Of a stretch of DNA of 64,000 nt, positions 10,883 to 23,110 are shown one piece after another; the stretch's first letter is position 1, and each line of letters starts with the position of its first letter. The DNA is from Acanthochromis polyacanthus (lineage: Eukaryota; Chordata; Actinopteri; Pomacentridae), in assembly GCF_021347895.1 (NCBI RefSeq), contig NC_067115.1:8952064-9016063 (forward strand). Reading direction: 5' to 3'. The translations under genes were made by a program, and so were the position numbers. The notes under the pieces were generated by a model. That model was given only the letters and a program-made list of their open reading frames with translations. It was not told the DNA's origin and did not search any database.

Positions 10883-11700
10883 AAAAGGTTTTATTGCCAA
10901 GCAGGTTTTCTCATACAAGGAATCTTACTTGGTGTTTCAGTGCATAACAGGCAGTCAGTCAGATGCATCTGACGGAATCGGTGACATGAATAAAGTTCTT
11001 CATCCAGCTCGCTCTGTCCAGCATTGTCGTCAAGATGTCTTTGCCTTCCAGACCAGTGTCTTCTTCTAGCACCTTCCTTAATGCTGTGCCAGGCCTCCAG
11101 CCCTTCTGATAGTGTCACGTTTCCATAACAGTACTCAACCAGCTGCTTCATTGCATCTCACCACATGTCCATCCAGGGCTCGTCTACATTGCCTAACGAT
11201 GGTTGACAGGCGTAGATGTGAACCATATGGAGACTTGTTGGTGAGATTCCCCGGAGATGTTTTGTACCATCCGTAGCATTCTGGTATAAGTCCCATCAGT
11301 TCTTTTTGGGAGTGTCTTTGATAGTGACCAGGAGTCAGATCCATAGAGGAAGATGGATTCCACTGACGCCTTGAATACACTCGCTTTGGTTGTCGTTTTA
11401 AATGGAGATAGCAATGTTTTTGACAGAGAGTTTAATGCTCCCCAAGCTTTACCAGTTTTTGTTTCTATATCATGTACTATGTTGGTGTCGCCTCCAAGAG
11501 GCAGGGAGTTGCAACTTTTCGTTTTCGGCCCCATCTAGCGCATGCAATGTCTCTTCAGATGATGAGTTAGGGTGCATGAACTTTTTCTTTCCAGCATTCA
11601 GGAAGAGTCCATTCAGTGTTGTTTCTTGCTCTACCCGATGCAGAAGGTCTTCTCCTTCACTGAGTGCATTAAACAGTAAACACAAAAGTCACCAAAAGTA
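10883..11700 (-). mobile_element. 5'-truncated non-LTR retrotransposon, RT C-terminus and 3' tail
   Basis: The minus strand translates to FNALSEGEDLLHRVEQETTL and GLFLNAGKKKFMHPN (RT thumb-like part), then in another frame GKAWGALNSLSKTL, VFKASVESIFLYGSDSW and RMLRMVQNIS, typical of the end of the LINE reverse transcriptase. A third frame continues RRALDGHVVRCNEAAG. At least two frameshifts and several stops separate these. Below 10985 comes the 3' untranslated part with cacttggtgtt-like and ccttgtatg phrases, ending in ttggcaataaaa (10898-10889), a typical LINE 3' end. The 5' end is truncated within RT, as is usual for retrotransposition. Inactive. Confidence 0.8.
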
Positions 11701-11821
11701 ATAGAAATGTTTCCAGTGTTCAGGATTGTACAAAGTAACCCTCTGAGAATGCGCAGCAATGCAAATAATTGCCCCTATTTAGAAGCGACGTATTCTCAGC
11801 TACCACATAATGTATCCCCCC

Positions 11822-11882
<61 letters not shown>

Positions 11883-12654
11883 TTTTAGTCAATTTATAAA
11901 GTACCTGACTGAAGATGTTGAAGTGAACCGGGAAACTGTAACCAACCCATATGGTTATATGGGTTTCTTAACGCATACAGTCAGTGCCCCTGGGGGTCTG
12001 TGGCCTTGTTAAAGAGGCTCACTGCTGTTTCTGAAGAAGAAAAGCTTGATGTGGAGTTCTGCAGACAGAGCAAAGACCCTCCCCCTCGTTTCTCTCCCCT
12101 CTTCTTTATCCATCCTCCCTCCTGTCCGTCTGATGCAGCGCAGGAGAAGCTGCATTCATTTCATCACGCCTGGCCTCACACAGAAAAACCCTCAGCGTCG
12201 CGTTTTAGCCGCCGTGTGCAGCTCCACTGTTGATAAATTGCTACCAGCTGCCTCATTTTTCACCACGGCCATCTCATCGTCAAACACACTGACACCAAAC
12301 CCCTGTACGCTCCTCAGCGATAACAAGAACAATCGGTGAGCTCCACGAATGAGGGATGGGAAGGCGGATGGAAAGGACAAGTGGGGAGGTGGGTGCGGTC
12401 AAATAGAGAGAAAGAAAGCGGCAGCAGGTAGAGCCACAAATTGGCAATGACACAATGACTGTTAAAGAAGCTCAGTCTTAATATAGATGAATAAAGTGTA
12501 AACAAATATACATATCTGTATATGGAAATTCATTGAGCTGTATTATGGGAAATTTATAACCCAGGGTTTTCTGTTGTCTTGCACAAGTCTCTCTACTTTG
12601 TGGATGTGCAAGAATAAATCACTGGTGCTACTCATCTGTCACTTGTGGTTTCTT
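11701..12654. other. Unassigned stretch
   Basis: Apart from the (GA)n tract, no feature is supported. A proline-rich short frame at 12000-12233 has no recognisable domain. Confidence 0.35.
11824..11877 (+). repeat. (GA)n microsatellite
   Basis: About 27 uninterrupted GA dinucleotides. Confidence 0.95.
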
Positions 12655-13330
12655 CAGAAAAAGTAACCAAATCTAAGCACAAAATTGTGATATGTTACAA
12701 TAAAAAAATAAAAACTAATTTGCCAGAAGTAAATCATTTGCAGTAACCAGACTGCATAAAATATCTGCCAAAATTTTTTTAACTGCAGGCTGTGTGTGGA
12801 AAATTATTTGTCTGTGGGTTTAATGAGTCTAGTGAGCTCTTCCAGACATAAAATAGAAACAAACTTCACTTCTAGGACACCAATTATTAAATTATTTCAT
12901 CTTTTTTACCAAGAAAAATCGTATCACACAGTTGATATATATTTTGTGGGGCTTTTGTACCATTTCTGCAGGTAATTAGCCACTTTAAGGTCATATTTTG
13001 AACATATTTTGCCCCGTTTGTTTTACAAATTAAGGAAAGTCTCACACATTCCCAGAAGGTGTCTTTTAATTTTTCAGCTCAGTTGGTTTGAATGTTTTCT
13101 GACTGTTGGAGAAATTAAGTCTATCTCATCTTAAATTTGCATTAAAAAAAAAAAATCTCATTCTCAGTGTTGTGTTTAAAAATTGTTAAACTGTTTGCTT
13201 TAACAGGATTCTGCAAAAAACAAAAAATTCTGTGCTTTTCAGTGAAGCTAGGAAGCCATTGGTGACTTAGGTGTGATCAACAGACACATGACAAAAATTC
13301 AGAGGCTTTTTTTAGCCAATCTGCAGGACT
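12655..13330 (+). repeat. Dispersed repeat A, copy 1
   Basis: Contains aagtaaccaaatctaagc and aaaattgtgatatgtta near 12660-12695, then after a diverged middle part gtttgctttaacaggattct near 13194, gaagccattggtgactta near 13253 and cacatgacaaaaattcag near 13284. The same blocks in the same order appear in copies at 14.0, 17.9 and 24.9 kb and, reversed, at 30.7, 40.8 and 45.7 kb. Confidence 0.6.
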
Positions 13331-14034
13331 GGGAAGACAGACAGAAAAGACAAATGGTGGATAAGTGGGTGGGGACAGATTAAATTGGAAAACAAAAAAA
13401 AAAGCACCAGCAAACTTTGCGTCATTTAGTTTTTGGAAATGACACAAGAGTAAGATGTAATTTTATTGTTTTCAAGGGAAAACAAGTATACATATTTTCT
13501 GAAAATTCCAGTAAATCTTAGGAGTCATCCAGAAGTATCATCTTCATGAAGACAGCAAATTATGTATCCGTTCATTTCCTGTAAAAGCCGCCCATTGCAG
13601 CAATATCATCATTTCCAGCAACCCTGTCGCTGTAAATCAGTCGTGCAGAAAAGGTTGAGTCACACCAAGGATTCATGCTGCTGTGTTCACAAGACACAGA
13701 TAGAACAGGAGGAAGGTCCGGAGGTGACGCGCAGACGTGGAAAAGACACATAGCCAAAGTAATCAATTCCTCCGTACTACCATCATGCTTTGACCTTTTC
13801 CTGTGTTTTTTTTTTTTTCTGCTGGTGAATGATGCTGGCAGAAACGAGACTTTCCTGACCTGCAGGTTTATGCGCTGATGAACCGCTGCGACAAATCACT
13901 GGGTGGAAAGATCTTGTATGTGTCCAAGTAAAATGTGGAGGTATATATATTGCTGTGGCCATATGCAGCTTGATCTCCCCAAGACAGGAATAACTGTGGA
14001 AATAACCACGTTAACCCTCCAGACCTCAGTTTGA
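13331..14034. other. Unassigned stretch
   Basis: A T-run lies near 13806. No gene seen. Confidence 0.35.
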
Positions 14035-14610
14035 CAGGCAGCTTATTTTTGAAAAGTCAAAATTACACCATTTCTCAGAGCCAGAAACTGTAAAAACTGA
14101 CAAAAATGCTCAAATTTGCACCTATCTGCCAGTCCTTGAACTAACTGTCTCTGACATGCTGTTTCAAATCTAACAATCTTGCAGCTTTATCAAAATCATT
14201 TTAGTCATCATAATCACTTTATTCAAAATGTCTCATTTAAAAAAACATTTAATTTAAGCAGATTTTGCAAATAAAACAAAACAAAACAGAAAATTCTGCA
14301 CTAATCAGTGCATGTATGAAGCCATTAGTGACTCAGCTGTGACCAACAGTCACATGACAAAAATGTTGGTAACACCTAGGGGTATTGAAAAAATACTTTA
14401 CGTTCTGATTCCAGGTTTTTGCAGTTTTAATGTACCTTTTTGATTTTGAGTTCTCTCTCCTAGTCATGGTTGTTCTGTGTCCATAGAGCTGCAGGACTTT
14501 ATATTGCAGTGAAAAATGAGCCCACAGTGAAGAAAATGTGGCAAAAAAAAAAAATGCCCAAAAACTGCTTTGGGTTCAAAAAGTCCAAATGTTTTAACAC
14601 AGTCAGACAA
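14035..14610 (+). repeat. Dispersed repeat A, copy 2 (longest continuous copy)
   Basis: Shows the family blocks in order: agaaactgtaaaaactgac near 14083, a ccttgaactaact block near 14132, ctgacatgctgttt near 14151, gaagccattagtgactcagc near 14319, cacatgacaaaaatg near 14351, ttggtaacacct near 14365, then the 3' block with catagagctgcaggacttta near 14482, tgcagtgaaaaatgagccca near 14505 and aaaactgctttgggttc near 14562. There is no coding potential and no clear terminal inverted repeats. Confidence 0.65.
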
Positions 14611-16882
14611 TTCTTTAAAACTGATGAGTCCAAGTGATAAATCACCATGATTTTAGTCATGGACAAACCAGTCGTGACCTCTGTAGCTCTTGTTATTGTG
14701 CTGTAATTCATTCGACCTTTCGTTCTGGCACAGTGCTGCTGGGTTCAGTGTCGTTTTGCTCTCATGAGAAACTTCATCTCATCTGGGCTCAGTATGAAAA
14801 TGTTAAAAAAAAAAAAGGGAGGAGAAAATGCTGCAGTAAAAGAATGCAAAGTGTCCAAGAATTTTCCTTCCACTCAGATGAATGGCATTTTAGTTTCTTT
14901 CTCCAAGGGCAAGCTCTGTGTATTTGTTCACTCTCAAACTAAAAAAAAGAGAGAGAGAGAGAGAGAAAGGGGCGTCATTGCACTGAATCTCCATCACCGT
15001 CTGCAGCCTCTTGTTCTGTTGTGGCATCCTGACGTGTGCGTGATTGATAGATGCCGCCGACTGAGTTATAAAGACACGTGAACCTCTGCAGCATCAGACA
15101 AATGGCCTTCTTTATATTCAATGGAAGAGAAGCCTGCACACGAAATCCTGCATTTGAGGGCTGCAGTGTGAAGCGAGATGAGTGTGCTAGCAGTTATGTG
15201 GAGTTTGAAGTCAGAGTTTTCAGCGTCATGAATGTGTCTGTTTTACCCTGCTAGATCACCATGGTTATTGATGCTGTGGAGCTAACCGTGTCCAGAGGAG
15301 GTTTTGCTCAGAGTTTCAGTTTCAAATCGGCTGGAAGAAGCGTCTCCCTTGAACCAAAGTGTTTCCTGACAATTAGTTATGAGCGACACAGATGCCCAGC
15401 TGAGAGAATATGCTTTATCTGTGAACATGTTGATCTGTACGTTACTGAAACCACTGAATGAAGCCGTTTAGTTACAGTATCGCGCACTGTATCGATTGTG
15501 TTGCCATGGGAACCAACATGTATTCAGCTGGTGATGCAGAAATCACATATGAATAAAATATGTTTGTGTGCAACTGATAGAACACAGATTACAAAGCTAA
15601 GTGTGTTCCTTTTACATGAACAAAGCCCACAAAGCTTAAAGCAGACAATGTGGTCAACAAAGACAGTTGATAAGCACCTTCATGATATCTGTTATCTCTT
15701 ACTGAAGTTTTAGTTCTTGTCAAGCCGACCTGCACAAAGAAAGCCTGGCTATGTCAAACCTGCTTCGGAGTTCAGTCCTCAGGTCTTCGTCCGTGAACAC
15801 ACAAGTATATCTGTAGCTAAAGATCTGTGTTCCAGTGACTTCTGCTACTTCGCATAGTTTCATTGTTGAAAGAAAGAAAAGCTAAAATTTCAAGAGAAAG
15901 ACTGTGGGCAGCTGAGCGAGAAAGATATCTGGAAATCTTATAACATCCTCATTCAAATACAATAACTGACTGAAAACTGGAGACACACTTAGGAAGGAGG
16001 TTTAGAAGATGGAAAGGCATGAAGGAATTAGGTGACTGAGGTGAGGTGAGGTGCATGAGGTAGGAGTTGAAAGCAATGACATCAGTCCAATCAGCTGCTT
16101 TTGTCGAGAGCCAAACTTGCTTTGTAGCACACCCTCAGCTATCTTTCCAACCATTTCACCACAGGCTCTCACATGACCTCGCTGTAAACCAGAAGATCAA
16201 TGGAGGCCTGTTTTTTTTCCCCCACTCAAGCTTCTAAAGACAAATCAATTGAGGCCAATCTATTGCAATAAGGACGCGTCAGCCTTGGACAAGATACTGG
16301 TTATTAGATTTTCCGGCGCTGGGGAGGAGAGGCTCAGTTGAAATGGTCGAGGCTTTTGTTTTCATTGAGTGGCTGTTATGTGAAGTCCACCCCTGCTCAG
16401 TAACTCCATCGTCGCTGCCAGCAGGCTGCCGGATTCCCACTTACAAGGTGCTTTAGTCAGCAGCGATGCTCGGCCTCATCAGGAGCTCAAGGATTAACGC
16501 TCTCCGAAGCTTTTCCCACTGACTGGAGGTTTTTTAATGACATTCCCGCCTTTGCTTCATGGTGTAACATTGAAATATTGTGTTTAACTACTGAAGAGGT
16601 CTATTCGCCAGATGTCTGCTACATCCATAATCAGAATGTTAATGAGCTGCTTTTTGTAGTAGTCCACTGTTTGTGTGCACATACATGGCAGTCCAGCCGT
16701 TTATTCAGTCCAGATGTTCAGCAGAATGGATTAACCTGAAAAAAATGAGCTCCCGTGTCATTTATCAATAGATAATAATTGTCTGAGTGCTATTAGTTTT
16801 ATTACATTAGATTTTCAAGTCGATTTTAAGGTTCTTTTATTGTTTTGTCAAGCTTCAAATAGGTATGGTCCAGTCTGTACTC
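14611..16882. other. Unassigned stretch with an apparently unique block
   Basis: A short (GA)n lies at about 14948-14966. The block 16085-16600 is balanced in composition and shows no match to the repeat families seen elsewhere in the window. It could be conserved regulatory DNA, but I have no direct evidence. No gene recognised. Confidence 0.35.
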
Positions 16883-17758
16883 TAACCCTCAAGCCATTTT
16901 AGCGACTAAAATGACTGACTGTGGTCATTTATGACCCCACTATATTTTACACAGGAATATGTCTACTTTAGTGCCTCTTTTTGTGCTTTCTTACCTATTC
17001 CAAAATAACTTTCTTTTATTATTCATAGATTTTAATCATTTTTGACTCGGAGCTAAAGTAAAACCATATGAACAATATGATGCATTGTCAGAATGCAATA
17101 GCATTTATTTAGACAGGCTTTGTCTGCCACTTCTTTTAAAACTTTATTCCTTTTGTTTCCACAATAGTAAATCAAAAGTACATAAAAACAAAATCTGCAC
17201 AAACATCTTGTCTGTATGTGTGCAATGTAACATGCAGAGAGATATTTAGATTAGGGGCGGCTGTGACTCAGGTGGCTGAGCCGTTCGTCCAATGCAAGAC
17301 ACTTTACCCACCTTACCTCCAGTGCTGCCACTTACACTGGTGTATGAATGTGTATGCTGTGTAATGTTGGTGGTGGTCAGAGGGGTTGTAGGAGTGGATT
17401 GGCAGCCAGTCAGTCTGTCCCAGGGCAGCTATGACTAAAAATGTAGGTCTACCAGCTATAGTGCACTGCAAAATACTGAAATATAGCGATTAGAGGTAGA
17501 AATAAATAAATAAAACTAAGACCTACAATAGTGAAAAACCTATACATCTTTCTGGGGTCATAAGTGACCCCAGACAAGTTTCCATTATCCTTGTCACACC
17601 AGTTGGCCGATCTCTGCAAAAAACTATGAGCAGCTGTAGGACAAGTAGATTGACAAATTCATGGTAGGAAACATTTTTCGGATAAAAGATATAAAAATGG
17701 CAAATATAATTATATGGCTGGGGTCATAAATGACCTCACTCAGTTGCTTGAGGGTTAA
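16883..17758. mobile_element. piggyBac-like non-autonomous element, interrupted by a SINE
   Basis: The left end is taaccctcaagc (16883-16894). The reverse complement of the right end reads taaccctcaagc (right end at 17758). Further inward both ends carry ggtcatttatgaccc. The right end abuts TTAA (17755-17758); the left reads CTAA, one base from TTAA, the target site of piggyBac-type elements. A 9-bp palindrome, ctggggtca with a 4-base loop, lies at 17552-17573. I found no transposase. A SINE-like copy sits inside at 17254-17480. Confidence 0.6.
17254..17480 (+). mobile_element. tRNA-type SINE copy within the piggyBac-like element
   Basis: Begins ggggcggctgtgactcaggt, followed by ggctgagccg, a decayed A-box-like head found on many fish SINEs. 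The B-box part is missing or eroded. Downstream are ctggtgtatgaatgtgtatg and a ggattggcagcc phrase. Boundaries are approximate and the family name is not certain. Confidence 0.5.
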
Positions 17759-17889
17759 GCAGACTAAAGTGCCTCTGAAGTACAGTGCAGATTAGGATAT
17801 TCAAATGTCTCAGATATTGTTTAATAAAAAGCAAGCCGAAAAGTCTTAAGCCTTAATTTGATAGAGCTGCATTTTTCTAGGAGTTTGTT

Positions 17890-18260
17890 ACACATATGTA
17901 GTGCAAAAAAAAACAACAGCAAAATTACTGCATTTACTAGAGCGAGAAACTGTAAATCAGAAAGAATTGTTGGATTGTCAATTTCCTGAGTCTCCTTGAA
18001 CTAATCATCTTCTACATGCCGTTCCATCAGGAAACTAGACCAAATCTAAGCTTAAAATCATGATATTTCATCAAAAATCTATTTTTTCTTCGTGTCTCAT
18101 TTAGAAATTCACCAAAAAACAAGCCATTTGCTTGAACAAGATTCAGTGAATTTTCTGCTGAGCTGCTAGCTGTGTTTACGTAGAGCAGATTTATAGGTTC
18201 AGCTTAAACTCTGTTTCCAACTCAGGACATTTTTCATGTCAAACACTCAGTTTTGTCTGC
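17890..18260 (+). repeat. Dispersed repeat A, copy 3
   Basis: Contains gcgagaaactgtaaatc, ccttgaactaatcatct, gaccaaatctaagcttaaaa, catgatatttcatcaaaaat, and aagccatttgcttgaacaag, in family order, and then a gattttctgctgag-like block. The 3' block (cataga...ggacttta) is absent. Confidence 0.6.
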
Positions 18261-18880
18261 CTTGCTTTATGGTGAAAATGTCTTTATTGTGTTGATGCAA
18301 AAACACAAAATTCAGGCACCTGTTGACAATTTAAATAAAATAACATAATGCAGCGATGCTCTCAGTCACACTGTTCTGCTTTCAGGTATTTACTTCACCT
18401 GTACATCCTTTAATATTATCCCTGCTGAGTCATCATGCGCATCTGCATTATTTACTCTTCACTTCTCTCTTGTGTGTTTTGTTAGAGAGCGGTCGCCTCT
18501 GAAAATGTGAATATTGAACTTTTTGTAATCAATGACAAATTAATTCATTTTAAATTATTCATTTTATAAACTTCTGGACTTCAGCAGCTTGTATGTGTTT
18601 CAGCAAAATTTCTTCGAAGCGTCTTGCACATTCGAAACATATCACACAAGTCCAAGTTTTGGGATGACAAACGCATAGTCTAAATACTGATAGGGATGTA
18701 TAACCTGTGTGTTCAAAATCTGCTCTTATGTGGCAAACTCTCACCCATGAGCCGTGGTTTTATGCTATAGTGGGGGTGACATTTTTTCTTCTTCTTTACT
18801 TTTTCGCTTGTCTGGTTTTTGTTATTAATCGCTGTTCTAATTTGTTTTGGCACTAATTGTACATGGTTAGCTTTATGGTA
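18261..18880. other. Unassigned stretch
   Basis: No feature recognised. Confidence 0.35.
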
Positions 18881-18885
18881 TATAT

Positions 18886-18965
18886 CCATCCATTATCTAT
18901 ACACTGCTTAATCCTCATTGGGGTCGCAGAAGGTTGGAATCTTTTCCAGTTGACACAGGCTTCTA
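18886..18965 (-). mobile_element. Terminal piece of SINE-like repeat V
   Basis: Contains atccattatctatacactgc and aatcctcattggggtcgcag, the terminal piece of the repeat seen at greater length at 31546-31893. It is truncated after about 80 bases. Confidence 0.55.
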
Positions 18966-19079
18966 GTTTTCTTCTTCGTTCCAAAGTAGATTAGAATGCT
19001 AATATTAAATAAAATAGAGAAAGAAACATAAAGAAAAAGGGATTCTGAAGTGGATTCACTGGAGGATGAGGAGCCAGTG

Positions 19080-19530
19080 GAGGTTCTGAAGGATCTGGAT
19101 GAGCAGGCGGACGGCAGAATTCTGAATGTATTACTGTTTCTTGAGTGTTTTGGATGATATACTGCAGAGAAAACTGTTGCAGTCATCGAAGCTGGATGTG
19201 ATGAGTGCGTGGACGAGGCTTGCTGTAGCTGGAAAGGGGCGGGTTGGACGGAGTTGAACAATGTTTTTGAGGTGGAGGAAGGCTGTTTTAGTGATGCGCT
19301 TACTATGTCGGTCAACGGTGATGCTGAGATTTCTGATGTGAGGGGAAGTGAGTACAGTGGAGTCTTTGATGGTGAGGGAGCAGCTGGATTTGGTGAGTGG
19401 TTTTGACTGGAATATGATGATTTGTGAGTTGCTGAAGTTTACTTTGAGGAAGCTTGTCGGGAGCCACGAGATTTTTCCATGCGCATATTTACTCAACTGC
19501 AGAAGATCGTCCGCCAAATGTGACCACTTT
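19080..19530 (-). mobile_element. L2/CR1-like LINE fragment (late RT domain)
   Basis: The minus strand encodes VNFSNSQIIIFQSKPLTKSS, then KDSTVLTSPHIRNLSITVD, ITKTAFLHLKNIVQLRP and SLVHALITSSFDDCNSFL ending CSISSKTLKK. These match the end of the L2/CR1-type reverse transcriptase, where the family usually reads KTEII...RNLGV.FD and LVHAFITSRLDYCNSLL. The RT YxDD core lies upstream and is not present. A frameshift follows, and the lower part is disrupted. It is 5'- and 3'-incomplete and inactive. Confidence 0.8.
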
Positions 19531-19539
19531 CTGTTTATC

Positions 19540-21985
19540 TATGATCAGACGAGATCAAAATGCACCTCATGGGCCACCACTAGGTGTAGTTTACCCAATC
19601 TGATAATAACAGAGTGATGACACCTGATAACAGTCATTTTAAAGCGTTTTGTGTTCAGTTTTTAACCATAGCTTTTAGCTTGCTACTTTATTTTACGATT
19701 ATTTCTGAATCCGTTTTGTTTGGTGTTGTTTTTTCTATTGATTCTTAACTTATTAATTAGTGTGGTATACAGTGTTTGTTGATACAGTAGACTGTGACAT
19801 TTATTTGCCTGAGAAAATCTTTCAAGCTCCTGTTCCAGTGCATTTTAGGGTATATTGACAATATATTCCACTGAGAAGGATCCAAATGTCCCCCCCCCCC
19901 CCCCCCCCCCCACACACACTTTTTTTCCCCCACTTTGTTTAGCCTTTTTTAAAAAAAAAAAAAAGTGTTGGCTGGTCAATGGAGCCACAAAGCCTAATTC
20001 AGAGTCAGCATATTATAATATTAAAGGTTTAAAAAGAACAGAGGAACTAGTTTTTACTCTAATGCGAGTTAAAAATGAAGTTATGCAGCATGAACGTAAC
20101 CACAAAATTAGGAAAACCTTCCTAATGGATGCCACAGATATTAATTTGGCACTGGTCTCTCCTAATCAAGCTTCCATCTAACAGAAATACAGCAACCTAA
20201 AATCAGAGACTGCAGACTTAAAGTTGGTGTCTGCCGACTTGAATGGAAATTGTTCATCTGGTTCACGAGGCAAAGCAGTTACCTAACGTTAGAAAATAGA
20301 AAAATATAGAGTTTTTTACGCTGTTGTTTTACAAATTTTTCTTTTTTTCATTTACAAACAATATCCAGTAAAATCACAGAAAATAGTGTTAAGGTACATG
20401 TTGATGTATATTTTTACAAATTACTGACACAGTACATGTTGTTTGCATTGAAAATGAAGATTTGCATATATAGACGTTTGTTCTTTTGCAATGTGTGACA
20501 ATAACATTGTAGTTTTTCTTGATTTAAACCAAATAGAAATGCCGTTACTTTAGAGATATTTGATATTTTTCCCATTTTTTCAATGTCACAGTGTTGCACA
20601 ATTTTTTAATATATTATTTTCTGGCTCTGTTGCTGCCAGATTTGTTTTACTTTTTTTGCAGATTTTCTTTTTTACTTGTCTGTCTACAATAGCTTTTCTT
20701 CTGTCACTTTGATCCACACATACACACACCGACACCTTACTGTACGCCCTCCCTCTTTCTATTACACATGCACACAGTTATGTCTACAGACACTCATCAT
20801 AACCCCTGAGGAAATAACAAATGCAGCTCACAGGTTCCAGCCCTTGAAATAATCGCATGTTGATCTGCAGCATCAGCTTCTCATCTCAACCTCGACATCC
20901 CATCAGCATCTCCAGTGTCATTATCCCTCTTTTCATGTGTGCTTATTCGCTCATATTTCCCTCTGTTTCCCTACGGGTACACATGTATACGGCATGTGTG
21001 CGTTTTTTCAATTTATTTATGCATTTTTTGCAGTATACTGTCACACTGACTTGTTACCATGAGAAAAACAGTAGCGCCCACGTCCACATCCAGCCCCCTT
21101 CACTCACATACATCACTATAAAGAACCCATCGCCCCTGGGCTTCTTTACCCACCTTACTGCCATTCATTAGCCAGAACATGTGCGTGTTGGTGCACTGTA
21201 GATCAACATGACTTGTGGCTGCTTGCATGGCCTGCGAGTTTACCCCAAGCACGGCACATCCAGCTCCATGCATCACGCCCACTGCAGCTCATTTGCATCA
21301 GAGTCATACAGCGTTGTACTACAGGCGAGGCGAGAGTGTGATTTATTGGTTTGATGAGCAGTGAATCAGTGGTGGTAATATTTGAGCTCAAATGTCACAC
21401 AAATGTGTTTTTTTTTCTACCTCTGTGCATGCAAACATCTGCTGCGTTTATAAATGTATGAATGACACCTTGCTACAACGGTGTTTAGTTACGGAACCTA
21501 TAGAACACACTGTGCATGGTGGTAAATCTCGGCCGCGGTGCAGATTGTGAGGTGCACAGATTGTACTATTCGTTATGTCAGTGGTGATCCCTGACAGGCT
21601 GCAGCAGAGGGATGCTTCATCTCTTCTCTTCCTCCTCATCCAACCATTCAGTGTCAGCTGCCTTATGAAGCCTGTGCTTTAATGTCAGGCATGCACCTTC
21701 AAGCGTACTGTATTTCTACATTTCTGCCTTTCTCACTTCCTGCTGCATCTCTTTCCACTTTGTTTTCTGTCATTACAGCTGTTTTGTTTGTCTTTACCTC
21801 CGTCTCTTTAAATCGGCCTCTCCTCCATCACTCATTCAGATGTCAGACCTGAAGTATATTGTACCAACCCAATCAGAATTAAGTGCGAGGGTGTTTCTTT
21901 ATGAAGCGATTGTCAGTTATTGGTAAGCAGCTGCTTTGGAGCAAAAATCATGTTGAGATTGTCCAATGGAAAGACGTGAGGCAAC
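19540..21985. other. Unassigned stretch
   Basis: Apart from homopolymer tracts near 19.9 kb, nothing is recognised. It includes GC-poor DNA at 20.2-20.7 kb and apparently single-copy DNA at 20.8-21.8 kb. Confidence 0.35.
19890..19964 (+). repeat. Poly-C, CA and poly-A simple repeats
   Basis: A C-run at 19890-19911 is followed by a short CA run, T-run and an A-run at 19951-19964. Confidence 0.9.
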
Positions 21986-21989
21986 AGGG

Positions 21990-23110
21990 ACTCACTGTTC
22001 ACTGATTCTCTCTGCTTGTAATCACTTATCAGTCCAGATGCTCTTGGTGTTTTAAAGTGACCATTGTTGCATCTGCTGGTGTGTCTGTACCTGCCAGATG
22101 TGGTTTTTTTGTTCATTTTTGTTATTATTCATTTTTTGTCTTACTGTAGTAACCATAGACTAGACAAGAAGAAAGCGTTGTGACAAAGACCTCTGAAGCT
22201 CTGATCTGACTCACCAGACGTAGAATACCGAATGTCTTACCATTCACTGGTGTTTTTAAAGTGACTGTTGTTGCATCCAATGATGGGTCTGCACCTGCCA
22301 GCTCTGGTTCGTTCTTTCAGAAAGTCTACAATAAATCAGCTGAGCCTGACTAGTCAGTTGCACTTCACAATGCTGTAAAATAGATGATCACGTTTTTGTT
22401 ATTTGCTCCCAATCTAATCCGAGTCATTTAATATTTAATACCAATTTCCCAGGTGATACACACTTCAAGTGTTTTAGATTACCTGTAGTACCTGGTTGTT
22501 CTTACAGAAGGAGCCTCGTACTGTTTAATGCTGTGGGCAAGCAGAAGGCATTGTGAGAGTTGAACTAGTAAAAGAGCACCGTGTCAAAGACTTCTGTGAC
22601 GCTCTAGTCTGATTCTCTGGATGTAGGATGCCGAACGTCTCACCTTATTACTGATTCTCTCTGCTTGGAATCACTGATCAGTTGGGATTTTGATGGCATT
22701 TTTAAAGTGACAGTTGTTGCTTCTACTGGTTGTGTCTGTACCTGCCGGCTCTGGTTCTTTGTTTCAGGAAGTCTGTACAATAAATTAACTGCTGTGTTGA
22801 CTAATCAGTGGCACCTGACTAAGCTTTAAAATGGTGCCTCCAATTTTTGGAATTTGCTCTAAATCCTGAGTATCTGCCGATAGCCGATACCATTTTCCTA
22901 GATGACACACATCTTTTTTTAATTGAATTGAACTGAATTGAATTTCAAGTCGATCATTGTAGATTAGCTGCAGAACCTGGTTGTCCATCAAGGTATACCG
23001 CTTGCTGTTTAATACTGTAGAAACCACAGAAGCAGGGTATGCAGAGAGCATTGTGGGAGTTAACTAGTAAAGGAGCAGTATGACAAAGACCTCTATGAAG
23101 CCGTCTGACA
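21990..23110 (+). repeat. Repeat B, about three partial tandem units
   Basis: The phrase ttttaaagtgac followed by gttgttgc recurs (with small changes) near 22051, 22254 and 22699, each followed by a tctg(t/c)acctgcc phrase. A second set, gtagtacctggttgtt near 22487 and gcagaacctggttgtc near 22970, is followed by ctgtttaat and aagcattgtg(a/g)gagtt-type blocks near 22518-22560 and 23003-23065. Spacing between equivalent points is about 445-485 bp for the last two units. The second set is the dispersed repeat found at 47.9, 51.7, 53.9 and 59-60.4 kb. Confidence 0.6.

Noticed and set aside
18908..19315. 135-codon Ser/Thr-rich minus-strand frame
   Set aside because: It is a shadow of the L2-like LINE frame in another phase plus flanking DNA.
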